From assembly GCA_038521625.1 (NCBI GenBank), contig JBCBKP010000018.1, forward strand, positions 4,181 to 68,180: 64,000 nt of DNA, in the 5' to 3' direction. Within the stretch, counting starts at the first letter, position 1, and the number at the start of each line of letters is the position of its first letter. The notes under the pieces were generated by a model. It was given only the letters and a program-made list of their open reading frames with translations. It did no database searches and was not told the origin of the DNA. This DNA comes from JBCBKP01 sp038521625 (lineage in GTDB: Bacteria; Planctomycetota; Phycisphaerae; Phycisphaerales; UBA1924). Made by a program: the position numbers and the translations under genes. Shown piece after piece: positions 8,140 through 17,719 of this stretch.

Positions 8140-8451
8140 ATGCCCTCCGACCTCGACCGCGTCGTGACCTGGTCCAAGCGATTCGAGACCCACCTCGAGC
8201 GCCGGTACGGCGCGACCGGGCGGGGCCTGCACGAGAAGCTGGATTCGGTCGAGCGCCGGCTGCCCCGAGAGGCCGTCCGCGATCTGCGGTATCTCGCCAC
8301 GATCCGCAACAAGATCGTCCACGACGCGGACTACAAGCGGCTCGACGACCGGCGCGAGTTCAAGGCCCGCGTCCGGCGGGCCGCGAAGAAGGTCCGCCTG
8401 CGTCGGGGCCTCGTCGCCACCCTCACCCTGGGATTGCTCGGCGGAGGCTGA
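8140..8451 (+). CDS. Small HEPN/DUF4145-like protein
   Basis: 103 residues, helical and basic. The core LRYLATIRNKIVHDADYK contains R-N-K-I-V-H, the Rx4H arrangement typical of HEPN and DUF4145-type domains, which bind or cut RNA in several defence and toxin systems. The C-terminus is a short hydrophobic stretch (LVATLTLGLLGGG) after a basic patch (RRAAKKVRLRR). The chosen ATG is the one after which the sequence becomes charged and domain-like; an earlier in-frame start at 7996 gives an atypical Pro/Arg-rich prefix. No nucleotidyltransferase partner lies next to it, so toxin activity is only a possibility. Confidence 0.6.
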   Translation: MPSDLDRVVTWSKRFETHLERRYGATGRGLHEKLDSVERRLPREAVRDLRYLATIRNKIVHDADYKRLDDRREFKARVRRAAKKVRLRRGLVATLTLGLLGGG

Positions 8452-8551
8452 CCCCGGATCGATGCCCGCGCGGGATCCGCGCGAATGGGCCGCGGCGTGC
8501 GCGAGATTCACGCGTCGGACGCGCAGACCCGATCACACCCGGGAGAACGCC

Positions 8552-8923
8552 ATGAGCAGCATCCCCCCCTCGATCCCGCTCCGCCTGGCCAACGCCTACG
8601 GCACCGCCGCGCCCTCTCGCGGCCCGGCGCCCGGTTCGGCGCCCAGTTCGGCGCCCTCTTCGGCCAAGCCCGAGCTGAGCCGGACCGAGCCCAAGCCGGC
8701 CCCCCGTTCGGGGACCGACGCGGACGGCCGCGCGGCCAGGCTGGCGGATCTGGCCACGCTCGTCCGGGCGCCGGTCCAGAAGGCCGCGAACCCCAAGCCA
8801 GCCGCCGCAGAGCCGGGCCGGACCGAGCCGCTGCCGTTCTATACCAACCCGGTGGAGCGGAACGCCGCGGCGACGCGGATCGTGGCGGCGAGTCTGGGGC
8901 GTTCGCTCGACACGAGCGCCTGA
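8552..8923 (+). CDS. Small Pro/Ala-rich protein of unknown function
   Basis: 123 residues with no recognised domain. It starts MSSIPPSIPLRLANAYG, has a low-complexity linker rich in Ser, Pro and Ala (GSAPSSAPSSAKPE), and ends with a more ordered segment, LPFYTNPVERNAAATRIVAA. The ATG at 8552 is preceded by GGGAGAACGCC, a good Shine-Dalgarno at suitable distance. There is no signal peptide or membrane segment. The ordered ends with a disordered middle suggest an adaptor or regulatory peptide, but that is a guess. Confidence 0.55.
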   Translation: MSSIPPSIPLRLANAYGTAAPSRGPAPGSAPSSAPSSAKPELSRTEPKPAPRSGTDADGRAARLADLATLVRAPVQKAANPKPAAAEPGRTEPLPFYTNPVERNAAATRIVAASLGRSLDTSA

Positions 8924-8930
8924 TGCTGAG

Positions 8931-8964
8931 CGCTCCGTAGCGCCCTTCGGGCGCACACTCGCTT
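8931..8964 (+). repeat. Dispersed intergenic repeat with hairpin, copy A
   Basis: Begins CGCTCCGTAGCG, contains a perfect 6-bp hairpin GCGCCC-TTC-GGGCGC (8940-8954) and ends with ACTCGCTT. The same bookends occur at 23628-23673. It sits 7 nt after the stop of the preceding gene and may also act as its terminator, although no T-run follows. Confidence 0.5.
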
Positions 8965-9095
8965 CTTCGCGACCGCGCCGGAGTGAATCCAGCGGGCCTG
9001 AGCGGCCGCTGTCCGCCGCGCGTTCCGGATGCCCGCTCCGGGTGATCCCGACGAATCTCCGCGCGCGGGCGGCTCGGAGCGGGGAAGATGCGGGG

Positions 9096-10391
9096 ATGAC
9101 CCACGACCACCCGCACGCCGGACGGCCGCACCCCTCGCCGCTGGCGCGGCACTTCCCGCTGGACCCCGCGGTGGTGTTCCTGAACCATGGGTCGTTCGGC
9201 TGCTGCCCGAACCAGGTGCTCGAGAAGCAGGCCGAGTACCGAGACCTGATGGAGGCCGAGCCGGTCCGGTTCTTCAACCAGACGCTGTACGAGCTGACGG
9301 ACCGGTCGCGGGAGGCGATCGCGCGGACGCTGGGCGGGGCCCCGGAAGACTTCGTCTTCGTGCCCAACGCGACGACGGGGGTCGCGACCGTGATCGACAA
9401 CCTGCTGCCGACGCTGGGGCCGGGCGACGAGCTGATCGCGGCGGTGGACGAGTACCCGGCGTGCCGGCACATCTTCGAGCGCGCGGCCGGGCGGACCGGC
9501 GCGACGTTCCGGACGTTCCCGATCTCGCATGACCGGACGATCACGCCGGAGATGCTGTTCGACACGGTCCTGGCGCAGGTCAGCGAGCGGACCAGGCTGG
9601 TGCTGCTGAGCCACGTGACGAGCCCGTCGGCGCTGGTGCTGCCGGTCGAGCGTCTGGTGCCGGCGCTGCGCGAGCGGGGCGTCGAGTGCCTGGTCGACGG
9701 GGCGCACGCCCCGGGCTCGCTGCCGGTCTCGTTCAGGGACTTCGACCCGGCGTACTACCTCTGGAACTGCCACAAGTGGTTCTGTTCGCCCAAGGGCGTC
9801 GCCGTGATGCGGGTCCGGGCGGACCTGCGCGCGACGTTCCGACCGATGGTGCTCTCGAACGAGGCGCACCTGGACCGCGGCTACGGCGGTCGGAGCAAGT
9901 ACAGCAACGAGTTCGACTACGTCGGGACGGACGATTACACGGCGCGGTTCGCGGTCGCCGACGCGATCGGCGCGATGCCACGGATCGCCGCCGAGGGCGG
10001 GCACGCCGGCTGGGCGGGGATCATCGCCCATAACCACGGGCTGGTGCTGAGGGGTCGCGAGATCCTGGCGGACGCGCTGGGGGTCGAGCCGCGGATCGAC
10101 CCGGCGTGCATCGCGGCGATCGCGACCTTGCCGCTGCCGGACGTGCCGGAGTCGCACCTCGAGCGGCTGGGTTCGCGGCCGACGATCTACGCGGACGCGC
10201 TGCAGGACGCGCTGGTGGGCCGGCACGGGGTCCAGGTGCCGGTGTGGCGGACGGGCTCGCAGCTCGGCGGGGACCGGTTCGACGGTCGGCGGTACATCCG
10301 GATCTCGGCGCAGCTGTACAACAGCGAGGAGCAGTACCGTTTCCTGGCGCGGGCGCTGCTGGAGGAGTTGGAGCGGGAGCTGGCCGGGTGA
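9096..10391 (+). CDS. Class V aminotransferase, isopenicillin-N-epimerase-like
   Basis: 431-residue fold-type I PLP enzyme. The N-terminal VFLNHGSFGCCP and PNATTGVATVIDNLLP match the class V/CefD-like group. The lysine expected to hold PLP is K227 in NCHKWFCSPKG, preceded by the cofactor-binding LVDGAHAPGSLP. Relatives include epimerases, cysteine desulfurase-like and selenocysteine lyase-like enzymes, so the substrate cannot be stated. The ATG at 9096 has GGGG just upstream; an earlier in-frame start at 9042 gives an Arg/Ala prefix unlike the family. No neighbouring pathway genes identify its role. Confidence 0.82.
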   Translation: MTHDHPHAGRPHPSPLARHFPLDPAVVFLNHGSFGCCPNQVLEKQAEYRDLMEAEPVRFFNQTLYELTDRSREAIARTLGGAPEDFVFVPNATTGVATVIDNLLPTLGPGDELIAAVDEYPACRHIFERAAGRTGATFRTFPISHDRTITPEMLFDTVLAQVSERTRLVLLSHVTSPSALVLPVERLVPALRERGVECLVDGAHAPGSLPVSFRDFDPAYYLWNCHKWFCSPKGVAVMRVRADLRATFRPMVLSNEAHLDRGYGGRSKYSNEFDYVGTDDYTARFAVADAIGAMPRIAAEGGHAGWAGIIAHNHGLVLRGREILADALGVEPRIDPACIAAIATLPLPDVPESHLERLGSRPTIYADALQDALVGRHGVQVPVWRTGSQLGGDRFDGRRYIRISAQLYNSEEQYRFLARALLEELERELAG

Positions 10392-10416
10392 CCGGCGCCG
10401 AGGGAGGGATCGCGGT

Positions 10417-12750
10417 TTGTGGTGGATGATCGGCGGCTGGGTCGTGACGGCGCTGGGGCTCGGCCTCGTCGGCTGGGCCATGTTCGCCGACCGAGCGCGC
10501 GGGCGGCGACGCTGCCGGCGCTGCTGGTACGACATGGTCGCGGTCGACGGCTTGCTGTGTCCGGAGTGCGGGCACGAGCACCGCGATGCCCGGCGGCTGC
10601 TGGCGACCCGCCGCCGCTGGGCGTTCGTCTGGCTGGCATTGGTGCCGCTGCTCGGCGGCTGGGCGCTGCGTCTGACGCCGAAGTATCAGCGCGGGGGTGT
10701 GGCGGCGATCACGCCGGACTTCGTCGTGGCACTGAATGCGAGCTCGTGGTCCGGTCCGGCACTGGCGCAGACCGATCATCGTTACCGGCGCCGCGTCGAT
10801 CGGCTCATGCGGGACGAGGATGTCTCGGATTCGACGCGCAGGCTGGTCGTCGACCGAGCGCTCCGAGTTCTCGCCGACGCAGACGCATCAAACAATCGGC
10901 GTGCCGGGGCGGCATCGATCCTCTTTCATTCCAGCCGGGAATACAGTCGCTGGCGCGAGTCACTGATGTCGATCGAGCATTGGAGCTCGCTCGGGCTCGA
11001 GGCGCCCGAGCGGCACGTCACCGGCGCGGCGCACGACCGCTCGTATGCGAGCTTCAGCGGCGACCGCTACACCACGTACATCGACGCGACACTCGCGGGT
11101 TTACGATCCACTGATCCGGCAACGCAGCAGGAAGCCACCTACCTCGCGAATCAGCTCGTCCCTTTACGTCGCCCGGGGCCCGACGACGAGCTTGTCGATG
11201 ATGATGCGTTCGCGGCGTACCGCCGCCTGTACGGCACCGTAGCCTCCTTCGCGAGCGCGCCCGGCGGGCTCGGCGAGTCGACGCTCGCGTGGCTCGGGTC
11301 TGAGTCGCATCCTGAGTTGTGGTCCCTCGTGCCCAGGCTCTCCAGGCTCGGCTGGCCGGAACAGACGACGTCGGTCGCGGAGCTCCGCGCCTGGCGCGAC
11401 CTCGATCCGCCCGCCTTGTTCGAGCGGATGCGGCGAGCGACCGCGCATGAGGATGAGCGCGTGGTGGTCCTCGCGCTCTTGGGTCTGGCCTCGCCGATCG
11501 AGGGCTCGCCAAGCCCGGAGGCCGCGGAGGCCGAGCTGCGTGCGGCGCTTGAGAGAGATTCGGCGCTCGTGCGTTCGGTCGCCCTCTGGGTACTCGCTCA
11601 GTGGGCGGACCAGGCCCTCGTCTCGCTCGACGCGTCGGTTCTCGCAGAAGCCCTCGCGGACGACGACGTCGAGGTCTGGTCTCAGGCGGCCCTTCTCGCG
11701 GACTGTTGTCACGACGACGATCGGATCCGCAATCGCCTCGTCTCGATCCTGATGCGGGGTTTGCCGGCTGCGCATGAGGGGCAGCGCGGCTGGAAATGGG
11801 CGGCTCGCGGATTGCGCGATGCGCCGCCGCAGCCAATGCTCATAGATTGGCTCGTCGAGCGGATCACTTCCGGGCCGCCGGACGACGAGGGTCGGCTCGC
11901 CGCGTGGACAGAGGTGTTCGACGTCGCGTCATTGGCCGGTGAGGACCCGCGCCTGCTCGCGTGGCTCGAGGATGTCGTACGGCGGGGCCCTCCGGCGCGG
12001 CCCGAGCGCGCCGAGGACGAGCCGTACCGGGCGTTCCGACCGGACTTCAATCCGGCGTACGACGCCTGGACGGAGTCGCTTGATCTGTTGAGTGAGATCG
12101 ATCCATTGATGGCCGAGACGCTCGTCCTTGAGTGGATCGAGCGAGAGTCGTACTCGGATCGTGCGCTGGACGAGATCGCGAACTTTCTGAACTGGGAGAG
12201 CCCTCGCGGCGATTGGTCGTCGCTCGAAGAGCTGGCAGCCCGGCTCTACATGGAGGACGATCGAGCCAAGCGCCGCTTGCTCGGCGCGAAGATTCTGGAG
12301 GGGCTACGGCGAGCGCCGGACGCGGCGTATCGGCGCGCCGTCGCAGATCTGGCCGATGCATCGACCGCGCCCGACGCCCAGGATGCCGCGTGGTGGCTCG
12401 CCCATATCGATGCGGAAGCGTGGCTCGGGGCAGAGCCGGACACGCTCGACACGCTCGAAGGCGCCTACTTGCGATCTCGGGACACGCGGCGCCGCCGGCT
12501 GATCGCGGCCGTCCTCGAAGAGCTGGAGATCGTCTCTCCGGCGCTTGTCGCCGATGCGCGGACCGAGCTGCTCGCGACCGACGACGAGGCCGTGCAGAGC
12601 ACGTGTCTGATGCTGCTCGGCCTCGCGGAGTTCGATCGACCTGACAGTGAACTCAGGCTGAAGTTGGTCGAGCTCAGCGGCTCAAACGACTTCGAGTTCT
12701 CGGGAGTGGACTTCATCTTATCGCGACTGCAGAGAGCGTCGGAAGACTGA
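10417..12750 (+). CDS. Membrane protein with zinc ribbon and HEAT-like repeats
   Basis: 777 residues. The N-terminus is a transmembrane helix (IGGWVVTALGLGLVGWAMFA), then a zinc ribbon CRRCWYDM...CPECGHEH, a second transmembrane helix near residues 70-90, and a long alpha-helical region of HEAT-like repeats (VRSVALWVLAQW, VEVWSQAALLADC). A TTG at 10417 lies 8 nt after GGGAGG (10403-10408) and so looks like the start. The ATG at 10426 is the alternative and sits too far from that site. The ribbon resembles those in three other proteins of this window. The last 12 bp before the convergent ClcA gene hold no obvious terminator. Function unknown. Confidence 0.72.
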   Translation: MWWMIGGWVVTALGLGLVGWAMFADRARGRRRCRRCWYDMVAVDGLLCPECGHEHRDARRLLATRRRWAFVWLALVPLLGGWALRLTPKYQRGGVAAITPDFVVALNASSWSGPALAQTDHRYRRRVDRLMRDEDVSDSTRRLVVDRALRVLADADASNNRRAGAASILFHSSREYSRWRESLMSIEHWSSLGLEAPERHVTGAAHDRSYASFSGDRYTTYIDATLAGLRSTDPATQQEATYLANQLVPLRRPGPDDELVDDDAFAAYRRLYGTVASFASAPGGLGESTLAWLGSESHPELWSLVPRLSRLGWPEQTTSVAELRAWRDLDPPALFERMRRATAHEDERVVVLALLGLASPIEGSPSPEAAEAELRAALERDSALVRSVALWVLAQWADQALVSLDASVLAEALADDDVEVWSQAALLADCCHDDDRIRNRLVSILMRGLPAAHEGQRGWKWAARGLRDAPPQPMLIDWLVERITSGPPDDEGRLAAWTEVFDVASLAGEDPRLLAWLEDVVRRGPPARPERAEDEPYRAFRPDFNPAYDAWTESLDLLSEIDPLMAETLVLEWIERESYSDRALDEIANFLNWESPRGDWSSLEELAARLYMEDDRAKRRLLGAKILEGLRRAPDAAYRRAVADLADASTAPDAQDAAWWLAHIDAEAWLGAEPDTLDTLEGAYLRSRDTRRRRLIAAVLEELEIVSPALVADARTELLATDDEAVQSTCLMLLGLAEFDRPDSELRLKLVELSGSNDFEFSGVDFILSRLQRASED

Positions 12751-12762
12751 GACAAGCCGGCC

Positions 12763-14664
12763 TCACCTCGCCGCGTCGGCCTCCAGCGCCGCCTGGTAGC
12801 GCTGCAGCACCGACGTCCGCGTAACCAGCGCGACGGGCTTGCCGAACGGCTGGCCGTCCGCGGGCGGGCTCGCCAGGCAGAGGGCGCTGACGTCGTGCTT
12901 GGCGAACTTGCGCATCACCGAGTCGAGCGTCTCGTCGACCGAGATCGTCGGGATCTCCGGGCGGACCAGCTCGGCGACCAGCAGCAGCGGGATCGCCTCG
13001 CGGTCGATCAGGGCGCTGCGGACGTCGGCGCCGCTCACCAGGCCGACGTAGACGCCGTCCTGGCTGGTGATCGCGAAGTCGGGCGCGATGTTCCGCGCGT
13101 GCAGCTCGACGACCTTGCTGAGCGGGTCCGACGGGTAGATGGGCTCGGCCGCGAGCGGCGTCCGCTTGACCTCCGAGACGGTCAGCGAGCGCAGCAGCGT
13201 CTGGTCGCGGGCGCGGCCGACGAGCACGCCCAGCTTGCGGAGCCGGTGGGTGTAGATCGAGTCGGGCTCGGCGAGCTGCGCGAGCACCGTCGCGATGACG
13301 GCGCTGAGCATGATCGGCAGCACGACGCGGAAGTCCTGGGTCAGCTCGAAGAGGATCAGGATCGCCGTCAGCGGCGCGTGCGTGCTCGCCGCGACGACCG
13401 CCGCCATGCCGACCAGGGCGTAGCTGGCGGGCGTGGAGCCCGGCGGCAGCAGGCCGAGGCTCTGCAGCGTCACGCCGGAGACCGCCCCGGCCGCGGCGCC
13501 GAGGAAGAGGCTGGGCGCGAAGACGCCGCCCGATCCTCCCGAGGCGAGCGTGAGCGCCGTCGCGACGAGCTTGAGCAAGACCACGAGCGCGAGCAGCTCG
13601 AGCTCGCCGGCGATGCCGACGGCGCCGGAGAACGTGAGCAGGCCCGACGAACTCTCGGCGAAGCCGTAGCTCTCGGTATCGATCACCTCGCGGATGAAGG
13701 CGTAGCCGCCGCCGTAGAAGGGCGGGAGCTCCCCGCCCTCGACGCCGAGGTTCTGGACGAGAAGGACGAAGCCGACGCCGAGGGCCCCGAGCCCGAGCGC
13801 GCCGGTGACGGGCTTGAGCAGCGGGTGGATGTTCCACTTGTCGTAGAGCGACTCGGCGCGGTGCAGGGTGCGGTTGAAGGCGATCGCGACGAGCCCGCAG
13901 ACCAGCCCGAGCACGATGTAGCTGGGCAGCTCGGCGATCTGGAAGCCGAGGCCTCGGAGCAGCTCGCCGGTCGCGAAGATCGCCTCGGAATCGCTGAGCA
14001 TCGCCTGGGTCGTGACCTGGCTGAAGACCGATGCGACGACGATCGGCGTGAAGATCTTCACCGAGAAATCACGGAGCAGGATCTCGAGCACAAAGAAGAC
14101 GCCGGCGATCGGCGCGTTGAAGATCGAGCTGATCCCGGCGGCGGCGCCGCAGCCCACGAGCGTCCGGACGCCCTGCTCGTTGAGGCGGAGGGCCTTGCCG
14201 AGCTGGGAGCCGGCGGTCGAGCCGATCTGGACGATCGGCCCCTCGGTCCCGGCCGAGCCGCCCGAGCCGACGGTCAGGATCGAGGCGATGGTCTTGACGA
14301 CGCCGATGCGTGCGGGGATTCGGCCGCCGCGTTTGATCAGCGCGAGCAGGACCTGGGGCACGCCGTGGCCCTTGGCCTCGCTGGCGAAGAAGTGGACGAG
14401 CAGGCCGGTGAGGAACATGCCGATCACGGGCGTGATGACGAGCCAGGCGAGGCCGCCGCCGGGCAGGGGGAGCAGCTCGCCGAGCTGGAGCCGCTCGACG
14501 AGGCCCTCGAGCAGGTGCAGCACCTCGGCGAATCCGACGGCGCCGGCGCCGGTCAGGGTGCCGACGAGGGCCCCGATCCCGATGAGGTACCAGTCCGCGG
14601 CGAACCCGAGCCGCTTGGAGAGCAGCGACAGCGCGTTCGAGGGCGTGCCGGGTGAGTAAGCCAT
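12763..14664 (-). CDS. clcA: ClC-type chloride channel/antiporter with CBS domain pair
   Basis: 633-residue inner-membrane anion transporter of the ClC family. The selectivity and gating segments are present: GSGGSAGTEGPIVQIG, in which the Glu of GTEGP corresponds to the gating Glu of GREGP, and GGSGGVFAPSLFLGA. Two CBS-like domains occupy roughly residues 480-630, which in relatives bind nucleotides and modulate transport. Upstream on the coding strand a TATACAT element lies 11 nt before the ATG. Downstream is the convergent HEAT-like gene. Whether it is a channel or a Cl-/H+ exchanger cannot be decided from motifs alone. Confidence 0.9.
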   Translation of the reverse strand: MAYSPGTPSNALSLLSKRLGFAADWYLIGIGALVGTLTGAGAVGFAEVLHLLEGLVERLQLGELLPLPGGGLAWLVITPVIGMFLTGLLVHFFASEAKGHGVPQVLLALIKRGGRIPARIGVVKTIASILTVGSGGSAGTEGPIVQIGSTAGSQLGKALRLNEQGVRTLVGCGAAAGISSIFNAPIAGVFFVLEILLRDFSVKIFTPIVVASVFSQVTTQAMLSDSEAIFATGELLRGLGFQIAELPSYIVLGLVCGLVAIAFNRTLHRAESLYDKWNIHPLLKPVTGALGLGALGVGFVLLVQNLGVEGGELPPFYGGGYAFIREVIDTESYGFAESSSGLLTFSGAVGIAGELELLALVVLLKLVATALTLASGGSGGVFAPSLFLGAAAGAVSGVTLQSLGLLPPGSTPASYALVGMAAVVAASTHAPLTAILILFELTQDFRVVLPIMLSAVIATVLAQLAEPDSIYTHRLRKLGVLVGRARDQTLLRSLTVSEVKRTPLAAEPIYPSDPLSKVVELHARNIAPDFAITSQDGVYVGLVSGADVRSALIDREAIPLLLVAELVRPEIPTISVDETLDSVMRKFAKHDVSALCLASPPADGQPFGKPVALVTRTSVLQRYQAALEADAAR

Positions 14665-14716
14665 GCCGCGCCGTCATGTATAGCCGACGGGGCGGGCGAC
14701 CGAGGCTGGGCCGGCC

Positions 14717-17503
14717 TTAGGCGACCGATTCGAGAGCGGGCGCCGGGGAGGCCGGCGGGGGGACCTCGCGGGGGTCATCCTGCAGGAGGAGCTCGTCGAC
14801 GGTCGGGGCGGTCTTCAGCGGCTTGCCCTTCGCGTCGGTGAGGGCCCGACCGTCGAGGGTCTCGATCACCGGGATGGGGTTGGCGGCGAGGTTGGCGCGC
14901 AGCTCGTCCTCGAGCTTCTTTCGCTTGGCCTCGTCGAGCTCGGACCACTTTCCGCGGCCGCGGCATTTGGGGAACCGCGAGCAGCCGAGCCAGGGACCCC
15001 GGACGCCGTCGCGCAGGTTCAGGGGCGACTCGCAGATCGGGCAGGGGAGGTCGGTCAGGACCGGCGGCGGCGAGGGCGCCGTCACGAAGCCCTTCTTGTC
15101 GATGTTGAGGATCATGCCGACGTCCTGGGCCTCGCCCTCCTCGAGCAGCGTCGTCAGGAACGGGCCGAAGCGGCCGGAGCGGCGGACCATCGGGCGCGCG
15201 GTCTTGGGGCAGCGGACGTTGACGAACTCGGCGAGGCGCGGGCGGCCCTCGCGGTCGCAGGGGCAGGCGTAGTCGCAGGCCGGGTAGGTCGAGCAGCTGA
15301 GGAAGCGACCGTTCTTGCCGAATCGGTAGACGAGCGAGGAACCGCACTTCTGGCAGCGGTACTCCTCGGGGGCCGGGCGGACCTCCGCCTTGGCGTGGGC
15401 GAGCTCCTCCTCGGCCTTGGCGAGCGAGGATCTGAACGGGCCGTAGAACCGCTCGAGCATCTCGATCCAGTCGAGGTTGTCCGATTCGATGCGGTCGAGC
15501 TGGCTCTCCATCTCGCGGGTGTAGCCGACGTCGAGCAGGTCGGGGAAGGCCTCGACGAGCTTGTCGGTGACGACCTCGCCGAGGTCGGTCGCGTAGAACG
15601 CGCGCCCGATCTGCTCGACGTACTTGCGGTCCTGGATGACCTGGATGATCGAGGCGTAGGTCGACGGCCTGCCGATGCCCTCGCTCTCGAGGGTCTTGAT
15701 CAGGCTCGCCTCGCTGTACCTGGACGGCGGGCTGGTGAACTTCTGGATCGGCCGCAGGTCGAATGGGTTGAGCGTGCGGTCCTCGGTGATCGCGTCGGGC
15801 AGGACGAGCTCGTCGCCCGAAAGCGGGACGCCGGCGACCTTGTAGAACCCGTCGAACGCCAGCTTGCGTCCGGTCGCGCGGAACGTGCAGGGCGCGGCGG
15901 GGTCGCGTCCGCCCTCGAGCAGCACGACGGTCGAGTCCCACTGCGCCGGGACCATCTGGCAGGCGATGAACCGCTCCCAGATGAGCCGGTAAAGCTTGAG
16001 CTGATCGCCGGTGAGGACGCGGCTCAGGCCGTCGGGCGTTCGCGCGGCCTCGGTCGGGCGAATCGCCTCGTGCGCCTCTTGGGCGTCCTTGTTCGAGCTG
16101 CGGTAGACATTGGGCTTCTCGGGCAGGTACCGGTCGCCGTAGCTGCGCTGGATGTGGTCGCGCGCCATGCCGATCGCCTCGCCGGTCAGGTTGGTCGAGT
16201 CGGTCCGCATATAGGTGATCAGGCCGACCGGCCCCTCGCCCGGCACGTTGACACCCTCGTAGAGGGCCTGCGCCGCGCGCATCGTCCGCTGGGCGCCGAA
16301 GCCGAGCCGGCTGCTCGCCGCCTGCTGCAGCGTGCTTGTGATGAACGGCGGCGGCGGGCGGCTGGTGGTGCGTTTGGTCTCGACGGAGGTGATCCGGTAC
16401 TCGACCGACGGGTCGGCCTCGCCGGAGACCGTGCGCACGAAGCGTGCCGGGCCCTTGCCGCGGTCGTCCTCGGTCGTCGCGATCTCGATCTGGTTGAGTC
16501 CGGCGGCCTCGGCCACCGAGCGCACGCGGGCGGTGAGGTCCTCGGGCGCGTCGGTCGCCGTCTGCCCGATCTCGAGCTTCTCGCCGCCGACCTCGACCAG
16601 CTCGGCCCGGACGGCGCCGCGCTCGCCCAGGAAGGCGTTCTGCATCTTGACCGTCGGCCCGTTGCCCTTGTCGTCGCGGCGCGCCATCAGCTCGCGCCAC
16701 TCGGGTCCGAACTTCGCGGCCGAGGCCTCGTCGAGCGCGAAGCAGCCGGTGATCTGCCAAGACTCGTCGGGGACGAAGGCCCGGATCTCCCGCTCGCGCT
16801 CGACGACGAGGCGGACCGCGACCGATTGGACGCGCCCGGCGCTCAGGCCCCGCGCGACCTTCTTCCAGAGCAGCGGGCTGACCTGGTAGCCGACGATGCG
16901 GTCGAGGATGCGCCGCGCCTGCTGCGCGTTGACGCGGTCCTCGTCGATCGCGTGCGGGTTGCCGAACGCCCGGGCGATCTCGGCCTTGGTGATCGCCGCG
17001 AAGACGACGCGCTTCGCCTCGGCCGAGGAGATGCCGATCTCCTGCGCCAGGTGCCAGGCGATGGCCTCGCCCTCGCGGTCGAGGTCGGTCGCGAACCAGA
17101 CCCTTCCGCCGGTGGAGGTGGCGTCCTTGGCGGCGCGCTTGAGGTCCTTGAGGACCTGCTCCTTGCCCTTGAGCACCTCGTAGTCGGGCTTGAACTTCCG
17201 CTCGAGGTTGACGCCGGGGACCGGGCTCTTCACGCCCTTGGGGTTCTTGCTCGGCAGGTCGCGCACGTGACCGATCGAGGCGAGCACGACGTAGTCGTCG
17301 CCGAGGTACTTGTTGATCGTCTTCGCCTTGCTGGGCGACTCGACGATCACCAGGTCGCGCCCCTTGGCGTCCCCGGCGCGGTACGACTGCTTCGACCGCC
17401 CGCCACCGGCACTCCGCCCGGCGACCTTCTTGGTGGCCTTCTTTGCCGTCTTCTTGGCCGTCTTCTTGTTGGGGGTCTTCTTCGCCATCGGCGCTCGCGT
17501 CAT
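14717..17503 (-). CDS. topA: DNA topoisomerase I (type IA)
   Basis: 928-residue enzyme that relaxes negative supercoils. Order: a Lys/Ala/Thr-rich N-terminal tail (residues ~6-30, histone H1-like), a Toprim domain with IVESPSKAKTINKYLG and DLDREGEAIAWH, the type IA core with the catalytic Tyr in GLITYMRTDSTNLT, and two C-terminal Cys4 zinc fingers (CQKCGSSLVYR...CSTYPAC; CPICESPLNLRDG...CSRFPKC). The basic tail is unusual for TopA and probably adds nonspecific DNA binding. Start at 17503 (MTRAPMAKK) or 17488 (MAKK); neither has a clear Shine-Dalgarno. A TATAGAT box lies upstream, divergent from lepB. Confidence 0.93.
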   Translation of the reverse strand: MTRAPMAKKTPNKKTAKKTAKKATKKVAGRSAGGGRSKQSYRAGDAKGRDLVIVESPSKAKTINKYLGDDYVVLASIGHVRDLPSKNPKGVKSPVPGVNLERKFKPDYEVLKGKEQVLKDLKRAAKDATSTGGRVWFATDLDREGEAIAWHLAQEIGISSAEAKRVVFAAITKAEIARAFGNPHAIDEDRVNAQQARRILDRIVGYQVSPLLWKKVARGLSAGRVQSVAVRLVVEREREIRAFVPDESWQITGCFALDEASAAKFGPEWRELMARRDDKGNGPTVKMQNAFLGERGAVRAELVEVGGEKLEIGQTATDAPEDLTARVRSVAEAAGLNQIEIATTEDDRGKGPARFVRTVSGEADPSVEYRITSVETKRTTSRPPPPFITSTLQQAASSRLGFGAQRTMRAAQALYEGVNVPGEGPVGLITYMRTDSTNLTGEAIGMARDHIQRSYGDRYLPEKPNVYRSSNKDAQEAHEAIRPTEAARTPDGLSRVLTGDQLKLYRLIWERFIACQMVPAQWDSTVVLLEGGRDPAAPCTFRATGRKLAFDGFYKVAGVPLSGDELVLPDAITEDRTLNPFDLRPIQKFTSPPSRYSEASLIKTLESEGIGRPSTYASIIQVIQDRKYVEQIGRAFYATDLGEVVTDKLVEAFPDLLDVGYTREMESQLDRIESDNLDWIEMLERFYGPFRSSLAKAEEELAHAKAEVRPAPEEYRCQKCGSSLVYRFGKNGRFLSCSTYPACDYACPCDREGRPRLAEFVNVRCPKTARPMVRRSGRFGPFLTTLLEEGEAQDVGMILNIDKKGFVTAPSPPPVLTDLPCPICESPLNLRDGVRGPWLGCSRFPKCRGRGKWSELDEAKRKKLEDELRANLAANPIPVIETLDGRALTDAKGKPLKTAPTVDELLLQDDPREVPPPASPAPALESVA

Positions 17504-17704
17504 CCCTGGGCCGCCCGCCGGCCGAGGGCATCATCTATACACGCCCCGGGCCGACCGGGGCGGGACCGTCTCTCGGAATACCGAACACACCCCTTCGGCC
17601 GGACGGGCTCGGCGGGTGCAGACAACCCACCGGCCGCGGCCGATGTTCCCGCACCCGATTCTGGCGGGTCGAGCCGGTCGGGTGCAGGACGGGCCGCCTG
17701 CCCC

Positions 17705-17710
17705 TACCGT
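17705..17710 (+). promoter_or_regulatory. Candidate -10 element of signal peptidase gene
   Basis: TACCGT, ending 9 nt before the lepB ATG, with no Shine-Dalgarno between. It belongs to the short-leader pattern seen at several housekeeping genes here. No convincing -35 box. Confidence 0.3.
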
Positions 17711-17719
17711 GGCCGCGGT

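Noticed and set aside
8140..8451. HEPN toxin of a toxin-antitoxin pair
   Set aside because: The Rx4H motif is present but no MNT or other antitoxin-like gene is adjacent; kept only as HEPN-like.
15395..17719. Very long open frame on the plus strand opposite topA, running into lepB
   Set aside because: Antisense shadow of topA in high-G+C DNA; Arg/Ala/Leu-rich without domains. The lepB protein begins at 17720.
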